DNA of 64,000 bases. Origin: Streptomyces griseiscabiei. GTDB taxonomy: Bacteria > Actinomycetota > Actinomycetes > Streptomycetales > Streptomycetaceae. This document shows, piece after piece, positions 31,774 through 39,458 of this stretch. The DNA lies in the NCBI RefSeq assembly GCF_020010925.1, contig NZ_JAGJBZ010000003.1:558001-622000 (forward strand). The letters are read 5' to 3'. Below the pieces are notes generated by a model. The model was not told where the DNA came from. It was given only the letters and a program-made list of their open reading frames with translations, and made no database searches. The translations under genes were made by a program, and so were the position numbers. Numbering within the stretch: position 1 is the stretch's first letter; the number at the start of each line of letters is the position of its first letter.

Positions 31774-31966
31774 CGTGCACGCGCCCGAAATGGACCTCCC
31801 CATACCGCTTGCTCAACATTTCTTCTGTCCCCCTCCTTCGTGTACTCCCTCGCCCCGTCCGCCTCAACTGTTGAAGACTTTCCATTTCTGTAACCGGGCG
31901 AGTGCGGATCGGAGTGGTTTAGTGGCAGACTGCGGCCCTTGAAGAAGTTGGGGAGGCTGGACGAAC

Positions 31967-32830
31967 GTGGGCGCCGGTGAATCGAGTGGGTCGGTGGTGA
32001 GGCGGATGCTGCTGGGCTCACACCTCAGGCGGTTGCGCGAGTCGCAGGGGATCACCCGTGAGAAGGCCGGGTACTCGATCCGCTCCTCGGAGTCGAAGAT
32101 CAGCCGGATGGAACTCGGCCGGGTCAGCTTCAAGACCCGTGACGTGGAGGACCTGTTGACCCTCTACGGCGTCACCGACGAGACCGAGCGCACCTCCCTG
32201 CTCTCCCTGGCCAAGGAGGCCAATGTCGCCGGCTGGTGGCACAGCTACTCGGACGTCCTGCCGAGCTGGTTCCCCACCTATGTCGGCCTCGAAGCGGCGG
32301 CCCACCTCATCCGCAGCTACGAAGTCCAGTTCGTGCACGGTCTGTTGCAGACCGAGGCCTACGCCCACGCGGTCGTCTCCCGGGGTATGAAGGGCGCGAG
32401 CGAGGCCGAGATCGACAAGCGGGTCGCGCTGCGCATGGAGCGCCAGAAGTATCTGGTGGCCGAGAGCGCCCCGGAGTTCCACTGCGTCCTCGACGAGGCC
32501 GCGCTGCGCCGGCCGTACGGCGACCGTGAGGTGATGCGCGGTCAGCTCCAGCATCTGATCGAGATCTCGGAGCGCCCGAACGTCCGGATCCAGGTCATGC
32601 CGTTCAGCTTCGGCGGCCACTCCGGCGAGAGCGGCGCCTTCACCGTGCTGAGCTTCCCCGAGTCCGACCTCACCGACGTCGTCTATCTCGAACAGCTCAC
32701 CAGCGCGCTCTATCTGGACAAGCGCGAGGACATCGCCCAGTACGAGCGGGCCATCCGGCAGCTCCAGGACGACAGCCCGTCCCCGGCCGAGAGCCGCGAC
32801 CTGCTGCGGGGCCTGCTCCAGCTTTCCTGA
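31967..32830 (+). CDS. XRE-family regulator with DUF5753 (WhiJ/AbaA-like)
   Basis: A 287-residue regulator. The helix-turn-helix spans about 14-70 (LRRLRESQGITREKAGYSI then SSESKISRMELGR). The rest is a DUF5753 domain (about 95-280), with the WWHSYSDVLPSWFPTYVGLE start, VQFVHGLLQTEAYA and RIQVMPFSFGGHSG. In WhiJ-type proteins DUF5753 is the regulatory domain and DUF397 partners modulate it. Start GTG 31967 has GGGGAGG at 31950-31956. It is divergent from the anti-sigma-like gene and downstream of the DUF397 gene. The 31,663-31,966 region between divergent starts holds the tandem 17-bp repeat and TGCATC motifs but no gene. Confidence 0.9.
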   Translation: MGAGESSGSVVRRMLLGSHLRRLRESQGITREKAGYSIRSSESKISRMELGRVSFKTRDVEDLLTLYGVTDETERTSLLSLAKEANVAGWWHSYSDVLPSWFPTYVGLEAAAHLIRSYEVQFVHGLLQTEAYAHAVVSRGMKGASEAEIDKRVALRMERQKYLVAESAPEFHCVLDEAALRRPYGDREVMRGQLQHLIEISERPNVRIQVMPFSFGGHSGESGAFTVLSFPESDLTDVVYLEQLTSALYLDKREDIAQYERAIRQLQDDSPSPAESRDLLRGLLQLS

Positions 32831-32949
32831 GGGCTCCCGGTTCCCTGAGACTCTTCACAGAGTCTCCCGAGTAACTCTCCAACTCCCTTTACCCACCAGT
32901 ACGATGACGGGTGATCAATCTTGATCGATGCCGACTGATTGAGGATCAC

Positions 32950-34410
32950 ATGTCGTCCTACTTCACCGACCTGGCCCAGCAGTACATCGGTGGCGAGTGG
33001 CGCCCGGGCTCAGGCTCCTGGGACATCATCGACTTCAACCCGTACGACGACGCGAAGCTCGCGTCGATCACCATCGCCACGGTCGATGAGGTGGACGAGG
33101 CCTACCGGGCCGCCCGGTCGGCCCAGAAGGAATGGGCCGAGGTCAACGCCTACGCGCGGCGCGCGGTCTTCGAGAAGGCCCTGAAGGTCATCGAGGAGCG
33201 CGAGCAGGAGATCACCGAGGTGATCATCGCCGAGCTCGGCGGGACCCACCTGAAGGCCGGGTTCGAACTGCACCTCGCCAAGGAGTTCCTGCGCGAATCG
33301 ATTCAGCTCGCGCTGCGCCCCGAGGGCAGAATCCTTCCGTCGCCGATCGACGGCAAGGAGAACCGCCTCTACCGCGTGCCGGTCGGTGTCGTGGGCGTCA
33401 TCAGCCCCTTCAACTTCCCCTTCCTGCTCTCGATCAAGTCGGTCGCCCCGGCCCTCGCCCTCGGCAACGGCGTCGTGCTGAAGCCGCACCAGAACACCCC
33501 GATCTGCGGTGGCACCCTGGTCGCGAAGATCTTCGAGGAGGCCGGCCTGCCCGGCGGGCTGCTCAATGTCGTCGTCACCGACATCGCCGAGATCGGCGAC
33601 GCCTTCATCGAGCACCCCGTCCCCAAGCTGATCTCCTTCACCGGCTCCGACAAGGTCGGCCGCCATGTCGCCACCGTCGCCGCCGCCAACTTCAAGCGCA
33701 CCATCCTCGAACTGGGCGGCAACAGCGCGCTGGTGGTCCTGGACGACGCGGACCTCGACTACGCCGTCGACGCGGCCGTCTTCTCCCGCTACGTCCACCA
33801 GGGCCAGGTCTGCATGGCCGCCAACCGTGTGCTCGTGGACCGCTCGGTCCAGGCCGAGTTCACCGAGAAGTTCGTGGCCAAGGTGAAGACCCTCAAGGTC
33901 GGCGACCCGAGCGACCCGGCCACGGTCATCGGCCCGGTCATCAACTCCTCCCAGGCGGACTCCCTCAAGGCCGTCGTGGAACAGGCCCTCGCCGAGGGCG
34001 CCACGGCGCTCGTCCACGGCACCACCACCGACAACCTGGTCGCGCCGTCCGTCCTCACCGACGTCCCCGCCGACTCCGCGCTCCTGCGCCAGGAGGTCTT
34101 CGGCCCGGTCGCCTTCCTCATCCCCTTCGACGGCGAGGAGGAGGCCGTCCGCATCGTCAACGACACCCCGTACGGCCTCAGCGGCGCCGTCCACACCGGG
34201 GACATCGAGCGGGGTGTCGCGTTCGCCAAGCAGATCGACACCGGCATGTTCCACGTCAACGACGGCACCGTGCACGACGAGCCGCTCGTCCCCTTCGGCG
34301 GCGAGAAGCACTCCGGCATCGGCCGCCTCAACGGCGAGACCACCGTGGACGCGTTCACCACCCAGAAGTGGATCTCGGTCCAGCACAAGCGGAGCTTCTT
34401 CCCCTTCTGA
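32950..34410 (+). CDS. Aldehyde dehydrogenase (benzaldehyde dehydrogenase-like)
   Basis: A 486-residue NAD(P)-dependent enzyme that oxidises an aldehyde to its acid. Start ATG 32950 follows GAGG. Motifs include the cofactor-binding VGVISPFNFPFLLSIKSVAP (about 145-165), GxxxxG-like FTGSDKVG (about 230), catalytic Glu254 in LELGGNSALVV, and catalytic Cys288 in YVHQGQVCMAANRV. The C-terminal NDGTVHDEPLVPFGG segment is typical of the benzaldehyde and vanillin dehydrogenase branch, though substrate cannot be told from this. A 13-bp perfect hairpin follows. The gene appears monocistronic. Confidence 0.9.
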   Translation: MSSYFTDLAQQYIGGEWRPGSGSWDIIDFNPYDDAKLASITIATVDEVDEAYRAARSAQKEWAEVNAYARRAVFEKALKVIEEREQEITEVIIAELGGTHLKAGFELHLAKEFLRESIQLALRPEGRILPSPIDGKENRLYRVPVGVVGVISPFNFPFLLSIKSVAPALALGNGVVLKPHQNTPICGGTLVAKIFEEAGLPGGLLNVVVTDIAEIGDAFIEHPVPKLISFTGSDKVGRHVATVAAANFKRTILELGGNSALVVLDDADLDYAVDAAVFSRYVHQGQVCMAANRVLVDRSVQAEFTEKFVAKVKTLKVGDPSDPATVIGPVINSSQADSLKAVVEQALAEGATALVHGTTTDNLVAPSVLTDVPADSALLRQEVFGPVAFLIPFDGEEEAVRIVNDTPYGLSGAVHTGDIERGVAFAKQIDTGMFHVNDGTVHDEPLVPFGGEKHSGIGRLNGETTVDAFTTQKWISVQHKRSFFPF

Positions 34411-34441
34411 GCCTCCTCGTTGTGCGCTCGTGGGCGCTCCC

Positions 34442-34478
34442 CGGGCCCTTGCGGACAGAACCTGACCGCAAGGGCCCG
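34442..34478 (+). terminator. Hairpin terminator after the aldehyde dehydrogenase gene
   Basis: CGGGCCCTTGCGG, 11-nt loop, CCGCAAGGGCCCG: a 13-bp perfect stem starting 32 bp after the stop codon. Confidence 0.85.
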
Positions 34479-34540
34479 TAGCTTCGTCGGTGTCAGAGGG
34501 GCTCTCCCGGAGCCCCCGGCCCGACGAGAGGCAGCCGGTC

Positions 34541-35089
34541 ATGGTCATGCACGTGCGCGCGGAGGACACGGTCGACGAGCGCGGGGCGCTCCTCGCCTTC
34601 CTGGCGGAACAGCGCGGCGGTCTGCGCCGCTCGGTGCTCGGACTCACCGACGAGCAGGCGTCGGGCAAGCCGAGCGCCAGCGACCTCTCCCTCGCCGGGC
34701 TCGTCAAGCATGTCGCCGAGACCGAGCAGTGGTGGGTGGCCATGGCCAAGGGCGAGGAACCGGCCGTACGGCGGGACCCGTCGAACTGGCACGAGTGCTT
34801 CGTCCTGGTCGGCGACGAGACCGTGGAGTCCCAGCTCGCGTACGCCGAGAAGGTCGCCGCCGAGACGGAGGCCTTCCTGCGCACGGCGCCCAGCCTCGAC
34901 GCCACCTTCGGGCTGCCGGACATGCCGTGGTTCCCGCCGGGCGAGCGGGTCTCCCTGCGCTGGCTGGCCCTCCACCTGATCCGCGAGACCGCCCGGCACG
35001 CCGGCCACGCCGACGTCATCCGCGAGTCGCTGGACGGCGCCACCGCCTTCGAGCTGGTGGCGAGGGAGCAGGGTACGAGCGGGGGGTGA
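34541..35089 (+). CDS. DinB/DUF664-family protein
   Basis: A 182-residue helical protein. The DinB fold is shown by the first-helix GALLAFLAEQRGGLRRSVLGL, the histidine of LVKHVAETEQWW (about 55-66), and the pair of histidines of LIRETARHAGHADVIRE (about 146-162). In DinB/MDMPI-like proteins three such histidines bind a metal, and some members use mycothiol or related thiols. The active-site spacing suits a metal-dependent thiol transferase, but the substrate is unknown. ATG 34541 has GAGAGG at good spacing. The PadR regulator and ABC exporter downstream begin 25 bp later, so all may be in one detoxification-related cluster. Confidence 0.78.
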   Translation: MVMHVRAEDTVDERGALLAFLAEQRGGLRRSVLGLTDEQASGKPSASDLSLAGLVKHVAETEQWWVAMAKGEEPAVRRDPSNWHECFVLVGDETVESQLAYAEKVAAETEAFLRTAPSLDATFGLPDMPWFPPGERVSLRWLALHLIRETARHAGHADVIRESLDGATAFELVAREQGTSGG

Positions 35090-35114
35090 CCCCACGTGGT
35101 TCTACGCTGGGCCC

Positions 35115-35756
35115 ATGTCAGCGATCCGTCTTCTCGTGCTCGGCGCGGTGCGCCAGCACGGGCGGGCCCACGGCTACCAGGTGCGCAACGACCTGGAGTA
35201 CTGGGGCGCGCACGAGTGGTCCAACGCCAAGCCCGGCTCGATCTACCACGCCCTGAAGCAGATGGCGAAACAGGGACTGCTGCTCGCGCACGAGATCGCC
35301 CCCTCCACGGCGGGTGGGCCGCCCCGCACGGAGTACGAGATCACGCGGCAGGGCACCGAGGAGTACCTCAGGCTGGTGCGCGAGTCCCTCACGGCCTACG
35401 ACCAGAAGCCGGACGTCCTCTCCGCCGGGCTGGGCTGCATGGTCGACCTCGGCCGGGAGGAGGTGCTCGGGCTCCTGGAGGAGCGGGTGCGCTCCATCGA
35501 GAAGTGGCGCAGGGCCGTCACCGAGTACTACATCCCCGAGGACGGCCCCGACCAGCTCGGCCACATCGGCGAGATCATGAACTTCTGGGTGCACTCCGCC
35601 GACTCGGGGGCCGAGTGGACCCGAGGCCTCATCGAGCGCGTCCGGGGCGGCGCCTACACCTTCGCGGGGGAGGGCGAACCGTTCGTCGGCGTCCTGGCGG
35701 AGGGCCAGGAGAACCCGTACGCGACGGGACGGCGGCACCCGGGGGACGACAGCTAA
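35115..35756 (+). CDS. PadR-family transcriptional regulator
   Basis: A 213-residue regulator. The N-terminal winged helix (about 3-85) starts IRLLVLGAVRQHGRAHGYQV, with the recognition helix at KPGSIYHALKQMAKQGLL and the wing at PRTEYEITRQG. The C-terminal part (about 100-190) forms the helical dimerisation arm of PadR-s2/AcrR-like proteins. It usually represses nearby exporter genes until an inhibitor or drug binds. Two palindromes TCAAGTTTGA follow directly, the first overlapping its own stop codon. These precede the DrrAB-type exporter, so this gene very likely represses that operon. Start ATG 35115. Confidence 0.88.
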   Translation: MSAIRLLVLGAVRQHGRAHGYQVRNDLEYWGAHEWSNAKPGSIYHALKQMAKQGLLLAHEIAPSTAGGPPRTEYEITRQGTEEYLRLVRESLTAYDQKPDVLSAGLGCMVDLGREEVLGLLEERVRSIEKWRRAVTEYYIPEDGPDQLGHIGEIMNFWVHSADSGAEWTRGLIERVRGGAYTFAGEGEPFVGVLAEGQENPYATGRRHPGDDS

Positions 35757-35769
35757 TCAAGTTTGACCA
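35754..35769. promoter_or_regulatory. PadR operator 1 (TCAAGTTTGA) overlapping the padR-family gene stop
   Basis: TAATCAAGTTTGACCA centres on TCAA-GT-TTGA and overlaps the TAA of the regulator gene. Its centre lies 49 bp upstream of a second, more perfect copy. Confidence 0.65.
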
Positions 35770-35802
35770 TCCGGCTCGGAGGCGTTACCTTCTCCGTCCG
35801 GA

Positions 35803-35818
35803 TAGTCAAGTTTGACTA
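35803..35818. promoter_or_regulatory. PadR operator 2 upstream of the DrrAB-type exporter
   Basis: TAGTCAAGTTTGACTA is a 7-2-7 perfect palindrome 15 bp before the exporter start codon, in the place of its promoter. The second site matches operator 1 in all but two outer positions. Confidence 0.75.
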
Positions 35819-35832
35819 ATGAGGGGGTCTCC

Positions 35833-36837
35833 ATGGGCGATCGAGCGATCATGGTCGAAGGAGTCCGCAAGGCATACGGCGGCAAGGGCGGGAAGGCCGG
35901 CAAGGGCGGCAGCGGAGGGCGAGGCGGGAAGCCCGCCCTCGACGGACTCGACCTCCAGGTGGCGCGCGGCACCGTGCACGGCGTCCTCGGGCCGAACGGC
36001 GCGGGCAAGACCACCCTGGTCCGCATCCTGGCCACCCTGCTGCGGCCGGACGCCGGCCGGGTCGAGGTGGCGGGGCACGACGTGGTGGCACGCGCGCGTG
36101 AGGTGCGCTGCCGCATCGGCCTGCTGGGTCAGCACGCCGCGCTCGACGAGGAACTCGGCGGCCGGCAGAACCTGGAGATGTTCGGCCGGCTCTTCCACCT
36201 GGGCGCCCGCCCCGCGCGCGTGCGGGCCGACGAACTCCTGGCCCGGTTCGGCCTCGCCGACACCGGCCGCAAGGCCGTCAAGCAGTACAGCGGCGGGATG
36301 CGGCGCCGCCTCGACCTGGCCGCGTCCCTCATCACCGAACCGGAGGTGCTCTTCCTGGACGAGCCGACGACCGGCCTCGACCCGCGCGGCCGCACGGAGG
36401 TCTGGGACTCCGTCCGCTCCCTGGTCGGCGGCGGTACGACCGTGCTCCTCACCACCCAGTACCTGGAGGAGGCCGACCAGCTCGCCGACCGGATCTCGGT
36501 GGTCGACGGCGGCCGGGTCGTCGCCGACGGCACGGCGGACGAGCTGAAGACCCTGACCGGCGGCGACCGTATCGACGTGGTCCTGCGCGACGCGGGCCGA
36601 CTGGGCGCGGCGGTGGCCCTGTTGCCGGTCCCCGAGGACGACATCACGGTCGACACCGACCGCCGCCGCCTCAGCGCCCCGGTCGCCGACCGGATGACCG
36701 CCCTGACCGCGGTCGTCCGCGCCCTCGCGGACGCCGGCATCGAGGCCGAGGACATCGCCCTGCGCCGCCCGACCCTGGACGAGGTCTTCCTGCACCTCAC
36801 CGGGGACGACCGTACGAAGGAGGCCGTACGAGCATGA
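35833..36837 (+). CDS. DrrA-type ABC exporter ATPase
   Basis: A 334-residue ATPase of the daunorubicin-resistance type. Walker [12 protein letters not shown]-loop, signature [17 protein letters not shown], Walker [18 protein letters not shown] and the H-switch TQYLEE are present. The C-terminal DrrA extension (about 225-325) is also there. A Gly/Lys-rich insertion (about 15-32, [17 protein letters not shown]) lies between the A-loop aromatic (AYGG) and the first Walker strand, of unknown use. Start ATG 35833 lies 15 bp after operator 2. The stop overlaps the permease start by ATGA. Exports hydrophobic drugs in partnership with the permease; controlled by the PadR-type gene. Confidence 0.92.
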   Translation: MGDRAIMVEGVRKAYGGKGGKAGKGGSGGRGGKPALDGLDLQVARGTVHGVLGPNGAGKTTLVRILATLLRPDAGRVEVAGHDVVARAREVRCRIGLLGQHAALDEELGGRQNLEMFGRLFHLGARPARVRADELLARFGLADTGRKAVKQYSGGMRRRLDLAASLITEPEVLFLDEPTTGLDPRGRTEVWDSVRSLVGGGTTVLLTTQYLEEADQLADRISVVDGGRVVADGTADELKTLTGGDRIDVVLRDAGRLGAAVALLPVPEDDITVDTDRRRLSAPVADRMTALTAVVRALADAGIEAEDIALRRPTLDEVFLHLTGDDRTKEAVRA

Positions 36838-37616
36838 CGACCGCGCACACCGCTCCGGGCGTACACGCCCTGACCGACTCCTGGACCATGACCCGCCGCG
36901 AACTCGCCCACTGGGCACGGCAGCCGGTGCAGCTGCTGGTGGGCCTGGTCTTCCCCGTGATGCTGCTGCTGATGTTCGGCTATCTGATCGGCGGCGGGCG
37001 CGGGGTGACCGGCGAGTACCTCGACTACCTGGTCCCCGGCATGCTCGCGCTCACCATGGCCTTCGGCCTGGAGGGCACGATGCTCGCCGTCACCCAGGAC
37101 CTCAACAAGGGCGTGATCGACCGCTTCCGCTCGATGCCGATGACCAACGGCGCGGTCCTGGTGGGCCGTTCGGTCGCGGACATGCTCCAGTCGGCGGTGG
37201 GCCTGGCCGTCCTGCTCGCCGTGGCCTCCGCGCTCGGCTGGCGCGCGCACGCGGGCCCGGCCGCCTTCCTGGGCGCGGTGGGCCTGTTGCTCCTCTTCCG
37301 CTTCGCCATGCTGTGGATCGGCATCCACCTGGCGATGGTGGCCGGCCGCCCCGAACTCCTCACCGCCGTACAGATCCTGGTCTGGCCGATCGGCTTCCTC
37401 TCCAACGCCCTGGCCACCCCCGCCTCCATGCCCGGCTGGCTCGGCACGGTCGTCGACTGGAACCCGATGTCCCACACGGCCACAGCAGTCCGCCACCTCT
37501 TCGGCACCCCGGGCGCCGAAGCGGACCACCTCTGGACGGCGGTCGCCTGGCCCGTGGCCCTGCTGGCGATCTTCTTCCCGCTGGCGGTAAGCAAGTTCGC
37601 AGCTCTGAGCAAGTAA
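36834..37616 (+). CDS. DrrB-type ABC-2 permease
   Basis: A 260-residue ABC-2 permease with six predicted helices. The first is near residues 33-53 ([21 protein letters not shown]); the second follows [14 protein letters not shown]; and the last is a C-terminal helix (about 235-255, [20 protein letters not shown]). The conserved cytoplasmic loop [20 protein letters not shown] (about 86-105) contacts the ATPase. ATG 36834 overlaps the ATPase stop. The pair should form the DrrAB-like exporter complex in the membrane. A strong hairpin begins nine bases after the stop. Confidence 0.9.
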   Translation: MTTAHTAPGVHALTDSWTMTRRELAHWARQPVQLLVGLVFPVMLLLMFGYLIGGGRGVTGEYLDYLVPGMLALTMAFGLEGTMLAVTQDLNKGVIDRFRSMPMTNGAVLVGRSVADMLQSAVGLAVLLAVASALGWRAHAGPAAFLGAVGLLLLFRFAMLWIGIHLAMVAGRPELLTAVQILVWPIGFLSNALATPASMPGWLGTVVDWNPMSHTATAVRHLFGTPGAEADHLWTAVAWPVALLAIFFPLAVSKFAALSK

Positions 37617-37624
37617 CGACAGCT

Positions 37625-37659
37625 CCTGGAGAGGCAGGGGGCGAAGCCCCGCCTCTCCA
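37625..37659 (+). terminator. Hairpin terminator after the DrrAB-type operon
   Basis: CTGGAGAGGC-AGGGGGC-GAA-GCCCC-GCCTCTCCAG, a long stem beginning nine bases past the permease stop. A second hairpin, TCAAAGGGGC-GCA-GCCCCTTGA, lies at 37708-37729. Confidence 0.85.
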
Positions 37660-37800
37660 GGGGCGCGGGGAACTGCGCGAGAACCCCCACGAACGGACGC
37701 CTGGGGGTCAAAGGGGCGCAGCCCCTTGAAGGGATGGGACGGGTAGGGGCGGCGGGGGCGAAAAACCCGGCCGTACCCCCTGCCACCTGCCCCCTGCCAC
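37657..37800 (+). repeat. Composite 3'-end repeat element, intergenic copy
   Basis: Core CCAGGGGCGCGGGGAACTGC then GCGAGAACCCCCAC, then ACGGACGCCTGGGGGTC and a second hairpin. It fills the space between convergent permease and glutamate decarboxylase genes; its 3' half diverges from the other copies. Confidence 0.8.
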
Positions 37801-39240
37801 CTAGTGATGGAACCCGGTGGCCGCCCCCTTGTCCCGGACCGCCGGCCCCGACTGCCGCCGAAGCTCGGGCAGCAACCGCCCCAGATCCTCCAGGAACAAC
37901 CCCGCGAGATCGGACGTGAACCCGTTCCGGCACACCACCCGCAGCACCGACAGATCCTCCCGGTTCTCCGGAAAGGTGTACGCCGGCACCAGCCACCCCC
38001 TCTCCCGCATCCGCCGAGCCACATCGAACACGTCGTACGAGGAGATCCCCTCCTCCGTGGTGAACGCGAACACCGGCAACTCGTCCCCCCGCGTCAGCAA
38101 CCGGAAGTCCCCGAGCTTGCCCACCTGCTCCGCGAGCCCGATCGCCACGTCCCGCGTCGACTGCTGCACCGCCCGGTACCCCTCCCGCCCGAGCCGCAGG
38201 AACGTGTAGTACTGCGCCACCACCTGCGCCCCGGGCCGGGAGAAGTTCAGCGCGAACGTGGGCATGTCCCCGCCCAGGTAGTTCACCCGGAACACCAGCT
38301 CCTCCGGCAGCTCCGCCGCGGACCGCCACAGCGCCCAGCCCACACCGGGGTACACCAGCCCGTACTTGTGCCCGGAGGTGTTGATCGACGACACCCGCGG
38401 CAGCCGGAAGTCCCACACCAGCTCCTCGTCGAGGAAGGGCGCGACCATGGCGCCGGACGCCCCGTCGACATGCACGGGCACATCCAGCCCCGTACGCTCC
38501 TGCAGCTCGTCGAGCGCCGCGCACAGCTCCGCGATCGGCTCGTACGACCCGTCGAAGGTCGACCCGAGGACGCCCACGACCCCGATGGTGTTCTCGTCGC
38601 AGAGCGCCGCGGCCGCCGCCGGGTCGAGATGGAACCGGTCGCCCTCCATCGGCACCTGCCGGGCCTCCACCTCCCAGAAGTTGCAGAACTTGTCCCAGCA
38701 GACCTGGACGTTGACCCCCATGACCAGGTTGGGCCGCGCGCCCCCGGAGGAGTACCGGTCGGCGTTGCGCTTGGCCCACCGCCGCTTGAGGGCCATCCCG
38801 GCGAGCATGCAGGCCTCGCTGGACCCGGTGGTCGAGCAGCCGACGGCGGCGCCTGGATCCGGCGCGTTCCACAGATCGGCGAGGATCGCCACGCACCGCC
38901 GCTCCAGCTCGGCCGTCCGCGGGTACTCGTCCTTGTCGATCATGTTCTTGTCCCGGCACTCACCCATCAGGACCCCGGCCTCGGGCTCCATCCAGGTGGT
39001 GACGAAGGTGGCGAGGTTCAGCCGCGAGTTGCCGTCCAGCATGAGTTCGTCGTGCACGACCTGGTACGCCGTGGCGGGGGCCAGCGGCGCGTTCGGGAGC
39101 CGGTGCTTGGGCGGGGCCTCGGTCATGTCGCCGACCGGGTTGGCCTGGCCGTAGAAGGGGTTCACGGCGACCCGGTGGTCGCCGTTCCGGTCGCGCCCGG
39201 CGTCCTGCGGGGCGTCGTTGTCCCATCGGTGCAGTGGCAT
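37801..39240 (-). CDS. gad: Glutamate decarboxylase
   Basis: A 479-residue PLP enzyme that turns glutamate into GABA and CO2, consuming a proton. The fold is group II decarboxylase, with GCSTTGSSEACMLAGMALKRRW near the cofactor phosphate, DGASGAMVAPF aspartate-containing strand, and the Schiff-base Lys292 in NTSGHKYGLVYPG. The C-terminal part ends TGFHH, like the His-containing tail that closes the E. coli enzyme at neutral pH. Start ATG 39240 is 218 bp from the start of the divergent PucR/CdaR-type regulator (39459), which may control it. Roles suggested for the family in Streptomyces are acid tolerance or a GABA shunt. Confidence 0.95.
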   Translation of the reverse strand: MPLHRWDNDAPQDAGRDRNGDHRVAVNPFYGQANPVGDMTEAPPKHRLPNAPLAPATAYQVVHDELMLDGNSRLNLATFVTTWMEPEAGVLMGECRDKNMIDKDEYPRTAELERRCVAILADLWNAPDPGAAVGCSTTGSSEACMLAGMALKRRWAKRNADRYSSGGARPNLVMGVNVQVCWDKFCNFWEVEARQVPMEGDRFHLDPAAAAALCDENTIGVVGVLGSTFDGSYEPIAELCAALDELQERTGLDVPVHVDGASGAMVAPFLDEELVWDFRLPRVSSINTSGHKYGLVYPGVGWALWRSAAELPEELVFRVNYLGGDMPTFALNFSRPGAQVVAQYYTFLRLGREGYRAVQQSTRDVAIGLAEQVGKLGDFRLLTRGDELPVFAFTTEEGISSYDVFDVARRMRERGWLVPAYTFPENREDLSVLRVVCRNGFTSDLAGLFLEDLGRLLPELRRQSGPAVRDKGAATGFHH

Positions 39241-39458
39241 GTCTTCGACGGTAGGTCGGCCGCCGGGGACTCGCACCTCACAGCTGTACGCCGGGGGCGC
39301 GAGGGGCCTGTGAGGATGATGTGCTCTTCGTATCCTCGGTCGATTACCCTGCCGAAGGCGCGCCACGTGACGCACACCGGGTGCGGCAAGGACGAACACG
39401 GCGGGCGGAGTTGAGCGTCCGGTGGACGCCGGGCGGTGACCGGGGAGGGACGGCGGGA

